DNA of 64,000 nucleotides, taken from contig JALLLS010000094.1 of assembly GCA_025094145.1 (NCBI GenBank), positions 59,425-123,424 on the forward strand, given 5' to 3'. Position numbers and translations under genes: made by a program. Shown one piece after another: positions 12,918 to 23,645 of the stretch. The stretch is from Spinellus fusiger. Lineage: Eukaryota > Mucoromycota > Mucoromycetes > Mucorales > Phycomycetaceae. How positions within the stretch are numbered: the stretch's first letter is position 1; the number at the start of each line of letters is the position of its first letter. The notes below the pieces were generated by a model. That model saw only the letters and a program-made list of their open reading frames with translations, did not search any database and was not told the DNA's origin.

Positions 12918-13856
12918 TGTTCAGAAGATATTTATCTGTGAAGGGGGAACTTCCTTGTCTTTTTTTCTTTCTTTCTTTCTTTCTTTTTCTTTCTTGTTTT
13001 GTTATTAAAAATAATAATCTCTTGTGATTCTTATTTTATAATCTTTCCATTAGTCAAGGAAAAGAAAGAAAGAAAGAAAAATAGAAAGAAAAATAGAAAG
13101 AAAAATAGAAAAAGACAGTGGAGAATGTCTAATATTTTTTCTTTTTTTCTTTTTTTTTCCCTCTGCGCCTAATTCATCTACTTTTGTATTTCTCATTTTA
13201 GCTGTTGTGATGATTCGGAAATGGCTTTTAAGAATACGCCATGTTCTCTTTCTTGTGGCAAATCGGGAAGGAGCAGATGTGTAGATGTGTGTGAATAAGC
13301 GTGTCTTTTGGATGTCTTTTAGTTTTCAAGTGACTGGCGTACAAAATATATAGTTATATAAATATATAAAAAATAAAAAAAAATACATAAAAAAAAAAGA
13401 TAAACTCCAATATGTACAAATAAGGCATTGAATAGAGTAAGATATCCGTTACTGACCAATCATATCACATCTATGGAGGTGTGATCGACAAGGTTCATGC
13501 TTTCACTCTTCTTTTTCTCTGTGCTGATTCGGTTCTTAAAATAGGGCTAAGGATAAATGGTGGCAATGGCTGAGTTGCTATTCGGTGCACTAAGCCAACA
13601 AAGGTGCTGAGTAGCAAATCAAAGAAGAAAACCAGAAGCTATTTTACATTGGCGTCTGTACCGAAGATCCCACCTATAGAAAGACAGGGAAGGAGAAACC
13701 CACCTTGGACTACTCTTCCCTCTATGTTGGCGGGGATTCAATGACTCCTTGCTGGCTGATTTCTCCAGACAAGTCAACTGCACTGTGCTGGTCAGTATCA
13801 ACGCGTGTCCTGTTCTCTTATCATGGTGTTCTCTTGCTAATGCGAATAGTAGATAG
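12918..13856. other. Divergent intergenic region
   Basis: Bidirectional spacer between the minus-strand MFS gene and the plus-strand esterase, so it should hold both promoters. It contains a CTTT/AAAG-rich stretch (12955-13120) and A-rich sequence near 13370-13400. Short frames at 13619-13896 on both strands have no recognisable motif. Confidence 0.5.
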
Positions 13857-15375
13857 ATGCTACTCTCTGTGTTTATCACCTTCTTCTATTGTATAAGCTC
13901 ATGCTGGGCACAAAAGATAAAACACTTGGTCGTGTTTGGCGACTCCAATGCTGGTAATACAGCAGTAGAGAGAATAATAACAATAATAATAAAAAACAGT
14001 AAAGTGTGTTGTTCTTACTGATGAGCATGACAGATACCGGGAACTTTCAGCGCTGGACAAACGGTCCACTGTGGAGTGAACATGTGGCTGTAGGATGGAA
14101 TGCCACCCTTGATAGTTTTGCTTATACAGGAGCCACCTGTGATCGAGCAAGGTTCTCTAATGTTATGCGGTTTGATGACTCCCCTAGTGTGAAGGATCAA
14201 ATCGAAATGTACTATCGCCAGCCCTTGAGCTATGTCTCTTCAGAAACAGTCTATGCTATTTGGGTGGGGTCGAGTGATATTTACAAGTCATTCTTGCAGC
14301 GTCGTAAGTGGAAGAGGGTCTATGAGATGGAAGAGGCTAAGAAAATGGAGCAGCCAATGCATCAAAGCTATCCGATTTGAAGTTCATTGTAGAATGCATT
14401 ACAAAACAAGTGGTAAGAAGAGACTGCATTCCACACTCATCAACAAGATGTCTCTTCGCAAAACGTACAAAGCAAACCAATTTATAGTGTTTAACGCCAT
14501 GCCAATGGAACATATGCCCTTTTACCAAGATGCTGAAGGTGCCTCGGGTCGTGGAGAAGCAGCCAAAGAGTTCAACAAACTCCTCAGTAAAGAAGTGGCC
14601 CGCCTCAACAAATACCACCATGCACTTGTCCTTGATTTGGTAGACACTCATTCATTACTGACAGACATGATGGCCAAACCAAAGGAGTTTGGCTTCAAAG
14701 ACACCTCTTCTGCTTATTTGGGTCAGTGTCAGGGCCATTGTGAAGGAGAGGAAAACAACTATGTGTGGTGGGATAGAACACATTTGACTGGAGGTAGACG
14801 TCTACTTTCTGGTAACTGTGATAAAGAACCCATCACTCATCTGCTCTTTTCTTCCCTTTCCGCCTATAGGGGCTCACTATGCCATTGCCAACAGTATTCT
14901 TTTAGCAGGTTCCTTTTCTCCGTCTAAGCTTGTGGATTTGGCAGAAACAAAACAAGCCTTGTCAGTGGCTGGGTCTTCTTTCAAGTCTCCCATCTACAAG
15001 TCACCTCCTAACATTGGTCTTTTGGATCAACTGTCTTTAAAAGAAGAGACCAAGGCAAAGGAAGAAACAGAACAAAAGGATAAAGAATCACCCATAGAAG
15101 AGGAGGGGCATGAAGAGGAACAAGAACAGGGAGAGAATAGAGTGGACATTGAAGAGGAGGAAGAGGCAGAGATGGCCTCTAGCCATTTACTACTGTACCT
15201 TGTTATTGTTATTCTTGGGTTCATTGCTATTGCTCTTTGGGCAGGAGATAGAACCCCAGCACCAGGAGACAGAAGACCCGTCGCAGGAAGATGGCACTAC
15301 TCACTGCTGTCCTCATTCCGTCTGCGTCGATCTGGCATGACACCAGCGCGTACAACAGAAGACAGAATAGTTTAG
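13857..15375 (+). CDS. Membrane-anchored GDSL/SGNH esterase, CE16-like
   Basis: Exons: 13857-13953, 14034-14303, 14354-14412, 14448-14793 and 14870-15375. A signal peptide (MLLSVFITFFYCISSCWA) precedes block I, LVVFGDSNADTGN, split across the first intron and carrying the nucleophile Ser. WTNGPLWSEH, SFAYTGATCD and VGSSDIY follow the family order, and the catalytic Asp/His pair lies in WWDRTHLTGGAHYAIA. The C-terminus adds a Glu/Lys-rich linker (about 15040-15180), one membrane span (LLLYLVIVILGFIAIALWA) and a short basic tail, so the enzyme is probably secretory and tethered at the plasma or a vesicle membrane, acting on acetylated carbohydrate; the substrate is inference. The third intron would be only 35 nt (14413-14447), needed to keep frame. 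Confidence 0.85.
14413..14447 (+). other. Candidate 35-nt intron in the esterase gene
   Basis: GTAAGA donor, AACAAG acceptor, phase 0 on both sides. Upstream the conserved helix ends VECITKQV and downstream resumes MSLRKTYKANQFIVFN in a different frame, so without removal the protein shifts frame and stops. The alternative is a 2-nt insertion that disables the gene. Confidence 0.6.
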
Positions 15376-16254
15376 TTTATTGGTAGGGGTTATCAGTAAT
15401 AAATGTCTCTGTTTCTATGATATCTAATAAAAGACGCACTTGTAAAAGACAATGCGTAGAAATGAACCCATCTATTGCTAATTAACCCAGGAAGTTTTTT
15501 CTTTTTTCTTTTTTCTTTATTTTTCTATATATAAAAAAATAAAAGTAGAATGTCTTTGTTGTGTTCACTAGAAATAGTGAGAAAACAAGGTACACAAACA
15601 GGTTCCATGCAACTCAATCTTTCCAATGACAGCCTTCTTTTCTTGGTGCTCTTTGTATGAATGAGACGAATGTAGGCAGTGCAAAAATGTAAATATTCTT
15701 TTGTTCCCTCAAACAGGCTAGCGATGGCTTAATGAGTAGATTGCTCTCTATAAGAAGAGATGTAGTGTGAGAGAAGAAGTGAAAAAGAGATTTGTTCCTA
15801 TAGAGATAGATTGAATCTATCCATTTTCCCTTGAATCTTCTTATTTATCCATAGTATAACAAAGAGATAAACAAGTAACCTGCCAGTTTATATATTTACA
15901 CTTATATATTTACACTCATATATTTACACCTCTATTGATATATTTACATCTATATTTACATATTTACATCTATATTTACATAGTTTTACATAGTTGTACA
16001 TTGCATTGTACAAAGCAAAAGAATGGTAAGTTAAACCACTTGCATAAATGAACAAGAGAATGGGTGTTACAGAAAAAGGGAGTCTCTGTAGTGAGAAGAT
16101 TAGATAACTTGACCCATCGCCTTTCTCTATCCATCAACACCAAGAACAATCTCATCTCATGTGTCTATTCACTAGAAGAAGAAAGAGAATTCATTCTCTC
16201 TCTTGCTGATCCCTTAGAGACACACCTCTCCTTCATACAACACCCATCCAAGGC
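15376..16254. other. Intergenic region
   Basis: T-rich 3' flank of the esterase gene, then AT-rich sequence with a degenerate ATATTTACA array (15890-15990). A short open frame at 16064-16261 directly precedes the homeodomain gene and shows no motif. No gene supported. Confidence 0.5.
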
Positions 16255-17544
16255 ATGGTAGATGACACAGAGCATAAGGCACACCCAAATGTACCCGACA
16301 TGGCGCCCCACGGACCATCCCATTCTATGTGGTCAGACACATCCTGTATTGAAGATGAATCCGACTCAGTTGTTTCCCTGACTGCCACTTTGGCCTCTAC
16401 TGGTTTAGAGGACATTGTCGAGAACGAATCCCAAGAGACAATTGAAGGCTCTTGTATTAGCTCAGCCATTCCACTTGCTCAAATACTCAAGCATTTTCCT
16501 TATCTTCATGACTTTCTCTTTCATCCTTACTTTCCTACTTTTGCTCGTCTCTGGCTTGACTTCCAATACCAACTTCTCCTTGCCAAAGACGCTGCTTATC
16601 GTCCTGCTATTCAAAAGTGGCTTGCTTTAGTGTCACTCCATCTCCATAAAATACCTAATAGCTCCTTCCACATTCCTTCTGTAGAATCCAGTCGACAAGA
16701 AGAAGCTGAAAAACAAAGACACGCCATGGAGACTGCCTTTTATACAATGAAAACTAGAGTTGAACTTACACGTCTCCTATTAGAATCCATCGAAAATGGT
16801 CATCGTTGGTATGGACAAGATCCTGAGACTTCTGTGGATCCTCTCTTGAATAGCGCTGCCTGTCAAACATCCTGTCTAAACACATCTATACATCTCTCTC
16901 GGGAAAATAATTCACAAGCCTACACAGAAGAGATGGCGTCTTGCATTGCTGGCTTGACTCACGAACACACCACTATACACTCATCTCCTGCAGATGAGAA
17001 GATATCGATGGATACCCACTGCTCTTCCTCCAATGTCCCTGAGCTGGAACATCATCGACTGTACTGGCCAGAAGACCCTCAAGCACCTTGTTTTAGCCTA
17101 CAGAATGACGGTAGTGCTTTTTATACGCCTTGTTCCGTGGCTTCTGCTCCACTGGTGGCACTAGATAGTAGTTCCTGGCATGAACACAGAAAAGATATTG
17201 CTGAATTGGATATTTCCCATCCAAACACTCCCTCTTCCTCCTCTTCCTCCTCTTCTCATTCTTATCCTCATAATGAACCAAGTGACCATGTTTGTCTTGA
17301 TGCTCTTCTCTGTGATTGCTCGGGTCAATTCACAAGACATACAATGTACTCATCGTATTGTTTATCCCATGTTTCTCCTGAACCCACAGTAGCCCCCATG
17401 AAAACATACATTCATCCTGTAGAAGTCCTTCCTCTGTCTACTTCTTCTACTTCTACTACATGGTCTCTTCCTGTCACTCCCTCTGCTCATCCTACACACC
17501 CAATAGTATTTTGGTCATGTCCTGCTAGTCCGGACCACTCTTAG
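16255..17544 (+). CDS. N-terminal half of a split homeodomain gene
   Basis: A 429-codon uninterrupted frame from ATG 16255 to TAG 17544. It is rich in Ser, His and acidic residues with a more ordered middle (HFPYLHDFLFHPYFPTFARL and the following Trp/Leu-rich segment, about residues 80-125) that resembles a helical domain; I do not recognise a named family. The next frame starts four codons later in the same phase and carries the homeodomain, so both are probably one protein of about 670 residues. Joining could be through a 39-nt intron (17506-17544, GTATTT to CTTAG, phase 0 on both sides) whose last three bases are the TAG. Otherwise the TAG is a real stop or a sequence error. Confidence 0.7.
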   Translation: MVDDTEHKAHPNVPDMAPHGPSHSMWSDTSCIEDESDSVVSLTATLASTGLEDIVENESQETIEGSCISSAIPLAQILKHFPYLHDFLFHPYFPTFARLWLDFQYQLLLAKDAAYRPAIQKWLALVSLHLHKIPNSSFHIPSVESSRQEEAEKQRHAMETAFYTMKTRVELTRLLLESIENGHRWYGQDPETSVDPLLNSAACQTSCLNTSIHLSRENNSQAYTEEMASCIAGLTHEHTTIHSSPADEKISMDTHCSSSNVPELEHHRLYWPEDPQAPCFSLQNDGSAFYTPCSVASAPLVALDSSSWHEHRKDIAELDISHPNTPSSSSSSSSHSYPHNEPSDHVCLDALLCDCSGQFTRHTMYSSYCLSHVSPEPTVAPMKTYIHPVEVLPLSTSSTSTTWSLPVTPSAHPTHPIVFWSCPASPDHS

Positions 17545-17547
17545 AAC

Positions 17548-18267
17548 ATGACAGACGACGGAGAAGAGGAAATGTATACAATTAAGAAAGAAGAATCCGA
17601 AAAACAGATAGCATCTCAGTCGATAGAATGTTATCAGGTCTCTCGAGAGAATTCATCCCAAGGTAGATATAGGACATTAAAAGAGAGTTCTGACACTATT
17701 CCAAACACTACTCCAGAGGAGGTATCTTGTAGACAATGGAAACTATCTTCAGCAAAACGAACACACTCTCCACATGGAGATCAACCAAAGAAAAAGATAG
17801 TTCCTAGTGAATCACAATTGTGTGATGCTATACCATGGAAAAGAATACGTACATCTACGTCTATGGATTCTCAAGAGAGTCTATTACCTCTTTCTTCTTC
17901 CTCTTCTTCTTCCTCTTCTCTTCCTCCTCCTCCCACACGTCGCACAGCCACCTCTTATGACGCCAGTACCACCCACTACCTTAAATCTGTATTCTTCAGT
18001 ATCTATAGTAAGCGTGATAAACTAACAAAAGACCAACGACGCGAGGTCCAGGAGCAAACGGGTCTCAAACCACGTAACATTACTTACTGGTTCTCCAACC
18101 ATAAGCGTCGTTTTCAGACATCGCTCAAAGTGTTTAAGCAGACGGTGCGTGAGAGTGGTGGAAGAGTCAAGTCGTACGATGACTTTTTGCACTGGCGATC
18201 TATGCATGGATTATCGAGTGAAGTGAATGAGGATGAGATAACACCCTCGAGTGTTGAGAGATATTAG
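17548..18267 (+). CDS. Homeodomain transcription factor (C-terminal half of the split gene)
   Basis: A 239-codon frame, in phase with the preceding one and separated from it by TAG AAC. It has an acidic start, a Ser-rich linker (near 17890-17930) and a basic homeodomain at about residues 140-190: YLKSVFFSIYSKRDKLT (helix 1), DQRREVQEQTGLKPRNI (helix 2) and TYWFSNHKRRFQ (recognition helix, matching the WFxN core). It is a nuclear DNA-binding protein by family. In fungi such proteins control development or mating, but the target here is unknown. If the ATG at 17548 were used alone, the protein would still hold a full homeodomain, so a short form is possible. Confidence 0.85.
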   Translation: MTDDGEEEMYTIKKEESEKQIASQSIECYQVSRENSSQGRYRTLKESSDTIPNTTPEEVSCRQWKLSSAKRTHSPHGDQPKKKIVPSESQLCDAIPWKRIRTSTSMDSQESLLPLSSSSSSSSSLPPPPTRRTATSYDASTTHYLKSVFFSIYSKRDKLTKDQRREVQEQTGLKPRNITYWFSNHKRRFQTSLKVFKQTVRESGGRVKSYDDFLHWRSMHGLSSEVNEDEITPSSVERY

Positions 18268-18417
18268 CGTATAGAATAGGATTGTCTTTATGTTTATTAT
18301 TTTAATATATCTTTTTTCTTTTTTTTTCCCCCAAGAGAAGTGAAATCTTTATTATTACTATTTTGCATATTATGTATTATGTATTACTTACTATTTTTTT
18401 TATATTTATAATTTGTC
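18268..18417. other. 3' flank of the homeodomain gene
   Basis: T-rich, with runs of TTTTCTTTTTTTTT near 18310-18328 and a TATGTATTATG direct repeat near 18370-18385 directly before the dispersed 1.4-kb repeat. No coding potential. Confidence 0.6.
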
Positions 18418-19859
18418 GTGAAGACTATTTACCATTATTGGAAGGATCACTCTCTTGAAAATCAGAACTCATTTATTACCAAACTATGAAGGAAACTCTA
18501 TCGGATATCAAGGGATGTTGATAGTTCATAGTATTTCGATAGCATATCCTTGAAGCTAAAAGCCATTAGATAGAAAGAAAGAAAGAAAGAAAAAAAAGTA
18601 TAAAACACATAACAATTCTATTCAATGAACAATAGAGTTTAACTACACGTTTTACTGTTCTGCATACCTTTGGCCTAGAAAGCACAAAGACGACAAATTA
18701 CTGAAATATCACTTTTTAAGAAAGGTGAATACGCTCATTTTGTTGGCTAATGAATAATGCACAAGAAATCATCCGTTGTTAGTTTTTAAAAACAACAATC
18801 ACAGAACCAATGGTCTAGAATGAAGCATCTATGATAAGCTGTGGTGTATTTGATACAATGAATAGATCTTTTAGAGATAGTATAAGAGTACAACAGCCTG
18901 TATTAGTATGTGTGACTTTTGGTGGTTATTTCTTTGAAGCTCTTCTATCTGTAATAATCATTAGAATAAAAGAACAACACACAAGTTGAATAAAAAAGAG
19001 CAGAGTGGATTGTACATTAACTAATCAAATTATTTTTGGACCTAAGAAGCCATTGTTGATATTATCACATCAATGGGTGATAAATATTAAATAGTATTAT
19101 TCAATGTTATTAAGGGCTATCTATCTTCTCTGAACTAAGAATGCTATACAGTCCACAAGATATAAATGAAATAAGAAAAAAGGATATAATATGCTTATAG
19201 AATCAACCTAGGGTTTTTACATTCATTTGATTTTTATAGGAGACTGATGAAGAGCCTGTAGCAAGTTATTCAGGCGTGAATCCTACCAGAAGAATGACAA
19301 TAAAAGGAAAAGGCATATGGAGGATGTTGAAGGAAGAAGGATTCAAACTCTATCTTATCAATGAATTCAAAATATCGAGTCTGTGTCCTGGGTGCAAGTT
19401 CTCACCTTTGGAAACATTTAAACATGTCAAGAACTCCAGGCCCTATCAACGAACAAAAATACTTCAAGTTAAATGCCATTTCTTCTTAATTTTATATCAA
19501 AAAAGAAACTCATCTTTCTCCTTTCAAATAGATATTCAAACCAAAATTGTATAAAAGACAAGACATTGAGGCTTTGGAATCATGATATTGCTGCTATATT
19601 GAACTTTAGACATGGTCTAATGTCTCCAAGGGAAAATGGTACCCACCCATAGCACTCTTGTAGATGTAACAAAGGAAAGCATGACTCCAAAGATACACCT
19701 AGAACCAAGAAAAGGTCCAAGCCTTCTGGTTCATCTCCAGTTATCGCTGGAGCCTTGGTTGACTAACTGATGGAAGCCCATGATACAGGTAAACTATCTA
19801 AAAACATAATGAAGTGTATCTTATTCGATTTTGTCATACAAAAGACATTATAATGTCTA
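18418..19859 (+). repeat. Dispersed 1.44-kb repeat, copy 1 (Fanzor relic)
   Basis: Near-identical over its whole length to 38360-39808 in the same orientation. Shared sequence begins GTGAAGACTATTTACCA and fades out after AAAGACATTA; the flanks differ completely. Differences are scattered single bases and small indels, so the copies separated fairly recently. No clear terminal inverted repeats or target duplication were found. The only recognisable content is the Fanzor C-terminal region listed separately; the first 800 bp are AT-rich and unrecognised. Confidence 0.93.
19276..19750 (+). pseudogene. Fanzor (TnpB-like nuclease) C-terminal relic, copy 1
   Basis: The frame from 19276 reads NPTRRMTIKGKGIWRML, then EGFKLYLINEFKISSLCPGC and LETFKHVKNSRPYQRTKILQ: the block before RuvC-II, the RuvC-II Glu (NEF) and the first CxxC of the zinc ribbon, as in Fanzor/TnpB nucleases. 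It stops at 19554. The next conserved block continues in another frame after a noncoding gap: NQNCIKDKTLRLWNHDIAAI with LNFRHGL (about 19536-19616), holding the RuvC-III NxD motif. The gap may be an old intron with a lost donor. The N-terminal half and RuvC-I are absent, and a stop follows GTHP. These were RNA-guided nucleases; this copy cannot be functional. Confidence 0.75.
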
Positions 19860-21028
19860 GTGCAGTAATACTACAAATGCTATGGGTGTGGATCTGCCAA
19901 TGTGTGTCTGTGGATCAATGCACAATTGGACACAGTTGGACTCTGTTCTGGGATAATATTCTCTTACTAACTGCAGAGAAAGAGATTAATGATTACTTGT
20001 TAGAGGTCTTTTTTTAGCGGAATCAATAACACAATAACACACTAAGGCACTTTTCGATAACAGATAACATTACAAATACATACACATCATATCACAACAT
20101 GACATGAATAAGTCCCCTGTTTTTGTCTCTGTAGTATTCTTTATTGGATAGATTGATATAGATATACATTTATATCTATAAATCACTCATTCATAAACAA
20201 ACACACCAATGAATGGTGTGCTTATTCCTAGGCTTTGGTATACTCTTTTCTTATGCTTATTGCGAGATACCGGAGATACAAATAAAACAGCTGGATTCTT
20301 ATACAGTAATACAAGTAGAATTCAAAATTCAAATTAATAGTATAATCGAGGTTTTTTTTTTTCAAATATTTTTACAATAAAAAATAAAAAGCGAATGAAT
20401 GGCTCATAACCCACCAACATGACGTGATAGATACGTGCTACCAACCATATATCTTTATTCTACCAAAAGAACAATCCGAGTGTTCGGATTATATAACAAG
20501 GCATCGAGATTAGACGCTTACCTATTTTTTAATGTTTTATTTTGCAAGGCTAATGAATACCACACTAAAAATAAAACAACAAATGAGAATAAGTTTTTGT
20601 AGATACTTCTTTAAAGTACATTCTTAATGTCTCACTTGTTTTATTTATTAATTTGTATCCTAGTAACAGATCAACACCATTATATGTATAAATATGTATA
20701 AATACAGATAGAGAAATAGAGAAATAAATAATTAATAATAGAGAATAGAGAATCTATCGACAATGGTTCTAGAGGCAATAACAACAAACAAAACATTCGA
20801 TGGCATTGATCTATGGCCGTGACAATACTAAAAATGGCGTGCTCATTTATGCCTTTCACACTTTTCATTGGCTTTATGTACGGGAAGAAAAGTTAAGAAC
20901 AAAATATGTTACCCAAAACTCGGTAGGACCTATTTTTTCTTTTTATAAAAAAAATCGCTTATATAGCGTGCATTTCTTTGCTATTTATCCCATGCATTGA
21001 AAATCTATTCCCTTTACTCTTTTCTTTC
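19860..21028. other. Gene-free stretch upstream of the OPT gene
   Basis: AT-rich DNA with short unrecognised frames. A TATATATCTAT-rich patch lies at 20145-20180 and A/T homopolymers at 20350-20400. The last 200 bp should contain the promoter of the transporter starting at 21029. Confidence 0.5.
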
Positions 21029-23645
21029 ATGTCTGTGGATAAGAATCGAGAACTTGATTTTAGTGAGACAGGTGTCTTTACAAAATCAGACTCTCTTCAT
21101 AAAGTAGCAGACAGTATCAATGACATTGAAGACTCGCCCATTGAAGAAGTACGAGCCAGTGTGCCACCCACAGATGATACCACATTGCCTACAGCTACTT
21201 TTAGAGCCTGGTTCTGGGGAATCGTATTTTCCATTGCTATCTCATTCACAAATCAGGTAAGAAAATAAACAAAACCCAATGGCCAACATGGAACTTATCC
21301 TTTTGAATGTCTAGTTCTTCTGGTTTCGTGCCAATCCACTGACAATTAAAGTGATTGTTGTTCAATTACTTGCATTTCCCGCCGGCCGACTATTTGAACG
21401 TATTCTTCCCGACATCTCTGTTGGTGTGGGTCGATACAAGATTGCATTGAATGCTGCCCCGTTCAATGTGAAGGAGCATGTGTTGATCACAGCCATGGCG
21501 AATGCAGCCGCTACTTCTTTTGATGCTATTGATATCATTGTCGTTCAAAAGCTGTACTACAATCAATCCTGGGGATTTGGTGGTGGTATTTTACTTGTTC
21601 TGACTACCAGTTTGCTTGGATTTGGATTTGCTGGTATTCTTAATCGATATCTTGTTCGTCCTGCTGCCATGGTGTGGTAGGTTTTACTAGTGTACTTTTT
21701 CTTTTTTCTTTTTTCATTTGATTCTTCTGGTCAACGAGTACAAGAACAATTGTCTAACACTGAAACTTTCTTACTTATTCTAGGCCAATCAATCTTGTCA
21801 ATGCCACCCTTTTTCATACACTGCATAAGAAAGTTCCCAAAGATGTGGCCGATGCTGATGCTATGACACCAGGATTGAGCATGTCTCGTAACAAGTTCTT
21901 CCTGATAGCATTCATTGGCTCTTTTGTTTGGTATTTTTTCCCTGGCTACATGATCCCTGTTCTTACCAGTATTTCTTGGATCTGGTATGTTTTTCTTTCT
22001 TTTGTGTTTAACAAATCCACATTATTTACCAATAATAATGATAATGATAATAATAACAACAACATCAACAACAACAATGTTTATTAGCTGGATAAAAAAG
22101 GATTCAATTCTTGCCTCCCAACTCGGCAGTGGTATCAACGGACTCGGTCTAGGCAGTTTCACACTGGACTGGAGTACATTAGCCGCTTGGTACCCTAGTC
22201 CTCTTGCTATTCCATGGGTCGTCCAAGCCAATATGCTGGCTGGATTTATCTTCTTTATCTGGATTCTTGTCCCTATAGTGTACTATACCGATACATTTGA
22301 AAGCAAGAAGTTTCCATTCTACAACACAAACCAATACGACATCTACGGCAATAAATTCGATCGTGCACGCGTACTGACTCCTGGACAGTACCTAAATGAA
22401 ACTGCCTATGATGAATACTCTCCCATTCGTATCACTGGATTCTTCGCTATTTGCTATGGCCAGGGTTTGGCTGCCTTGGGGGCTATCATTTCCCACACCC
22501 TTCTCTACAATGGAAAAGATATCTGGAACCGATTCAAGAGTGCACGTCAGGACTCGGATGATATTCATGCCCGTCTTATGGACCACTACAAGAGTGTGCC
22601 TGACTGGTGGTATCTTGTACTGTTTGTAGGTGCCTTGGGTGCTAGTTTTGCTACCATTGTTGTTTGGCCTTCTGATATGCCATGGTGGGCCTTGATCATT
22701 GCTGTTACTTTGGCTTTTGTCTGGCTTATTCCTATTGGTATTGTTACTGCCATTACATCCCAATCGCCTACGATCTCCATGATCACTGAATGGGTGTATG
22801 GTGTGATTCGTCCTGGTCATCCTGTGGGCAACATTATCTTCAAGACGTATGGCTACATTACTGTACGTCAGGCTCTTTTGTTTGCTCAGGATCTTAAGCT
22901 TGGGTAAGCTGTTGTTTATAGATCTATCTACAAAACACATTTATTATTCTTTATTATTCTTTATTCTTTACTTTTTAAACTATTAACACCCTTTTATGCT
23001 TCCAGACACTACATGAAGATCCCTCCTCGTGAATTGTTTACTTTCCAAATTGTTGGTACGGTTCTTGCTTCCTTGGTGTCTCTTGGCACGACCAACTACC
23101 TTATGGAATCCATCCCCAACATCTGCACACGCGCAGGCTACCCTTGGACATGCCCCAACGCTGGTCTGTTTGGTGCCTCGTCCGTTATTTGGGGTCTGAT
23201 TGGTCCCAATCGCTTTTTTGCAAATGACTCCATCTACCGTCCCCTCCCTTACTTCTTCTTGGGTGGATTTCTCCTGCCCTTCCCTGTCTGGTTCTTGGCT
23301 CGCCGCTACCCCAACTCATGGATTCGCCACATCAGTGTGCCTGTGTTTATGTTGGGTCCTACTCCTTTCCCACCTGCACCTACCAATGTGACTCCTTGCT
23401 GGGCTGCCATTGGGTTCTTCTTCAACTTTTATATCAAGCGTCGTTGGTCTGGATGGTGGAAAAAGTACAACTATGTACTGTCGGCTGCCTTGGATTCTGG
23501 AGTGGCTGTGTGTGCCATTGTTATCTTCTTTGCCTTTCAGTACTCTGACATCAAGTTTCCCGAGTGGTGGGGCAATAACCCTTCGTCGGTGGATCAGTGT
23601 CCATTGGCGACAGTGAATTGGGCTGGTGTGGATGTGTATGCCTAG
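21029..23645 (+). CDS. Oligopeptide transporter, OPT family
   Basis: Five exons: 21029-21256, 21315-21676, 21784-21984, 22088-22903 and 23006-23645, giving 748 aa, the usual length of fungal OPT proteins. The start at MSVDKNREL was preferred over a hydrophobic upstream Met at 20978 because the family has a hydrophilic acidic N-terminus. Diagnostic segments are ANPLTIKVIVVQLLAFPAGR, VKEHVLITAMANAA, GGILLVLTTSLLGFGFAGI, NRYLVRPAAMVWP, YYTDTFESKKFPFYN and YVLSAALDSGVA. About 14 membrane spans. It imports small peptides or related substrates across the plasma membrane by proton symport, by family. All introns are 58-107 nt; the third holds a GATAATAAT microsatellite. Confidence 0.95.

Noticed and set aside
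16233..16469. Minus-strand frame opposite the homeodomain gene start
   Set aside because: It is the antisense shadow of a coding exon.
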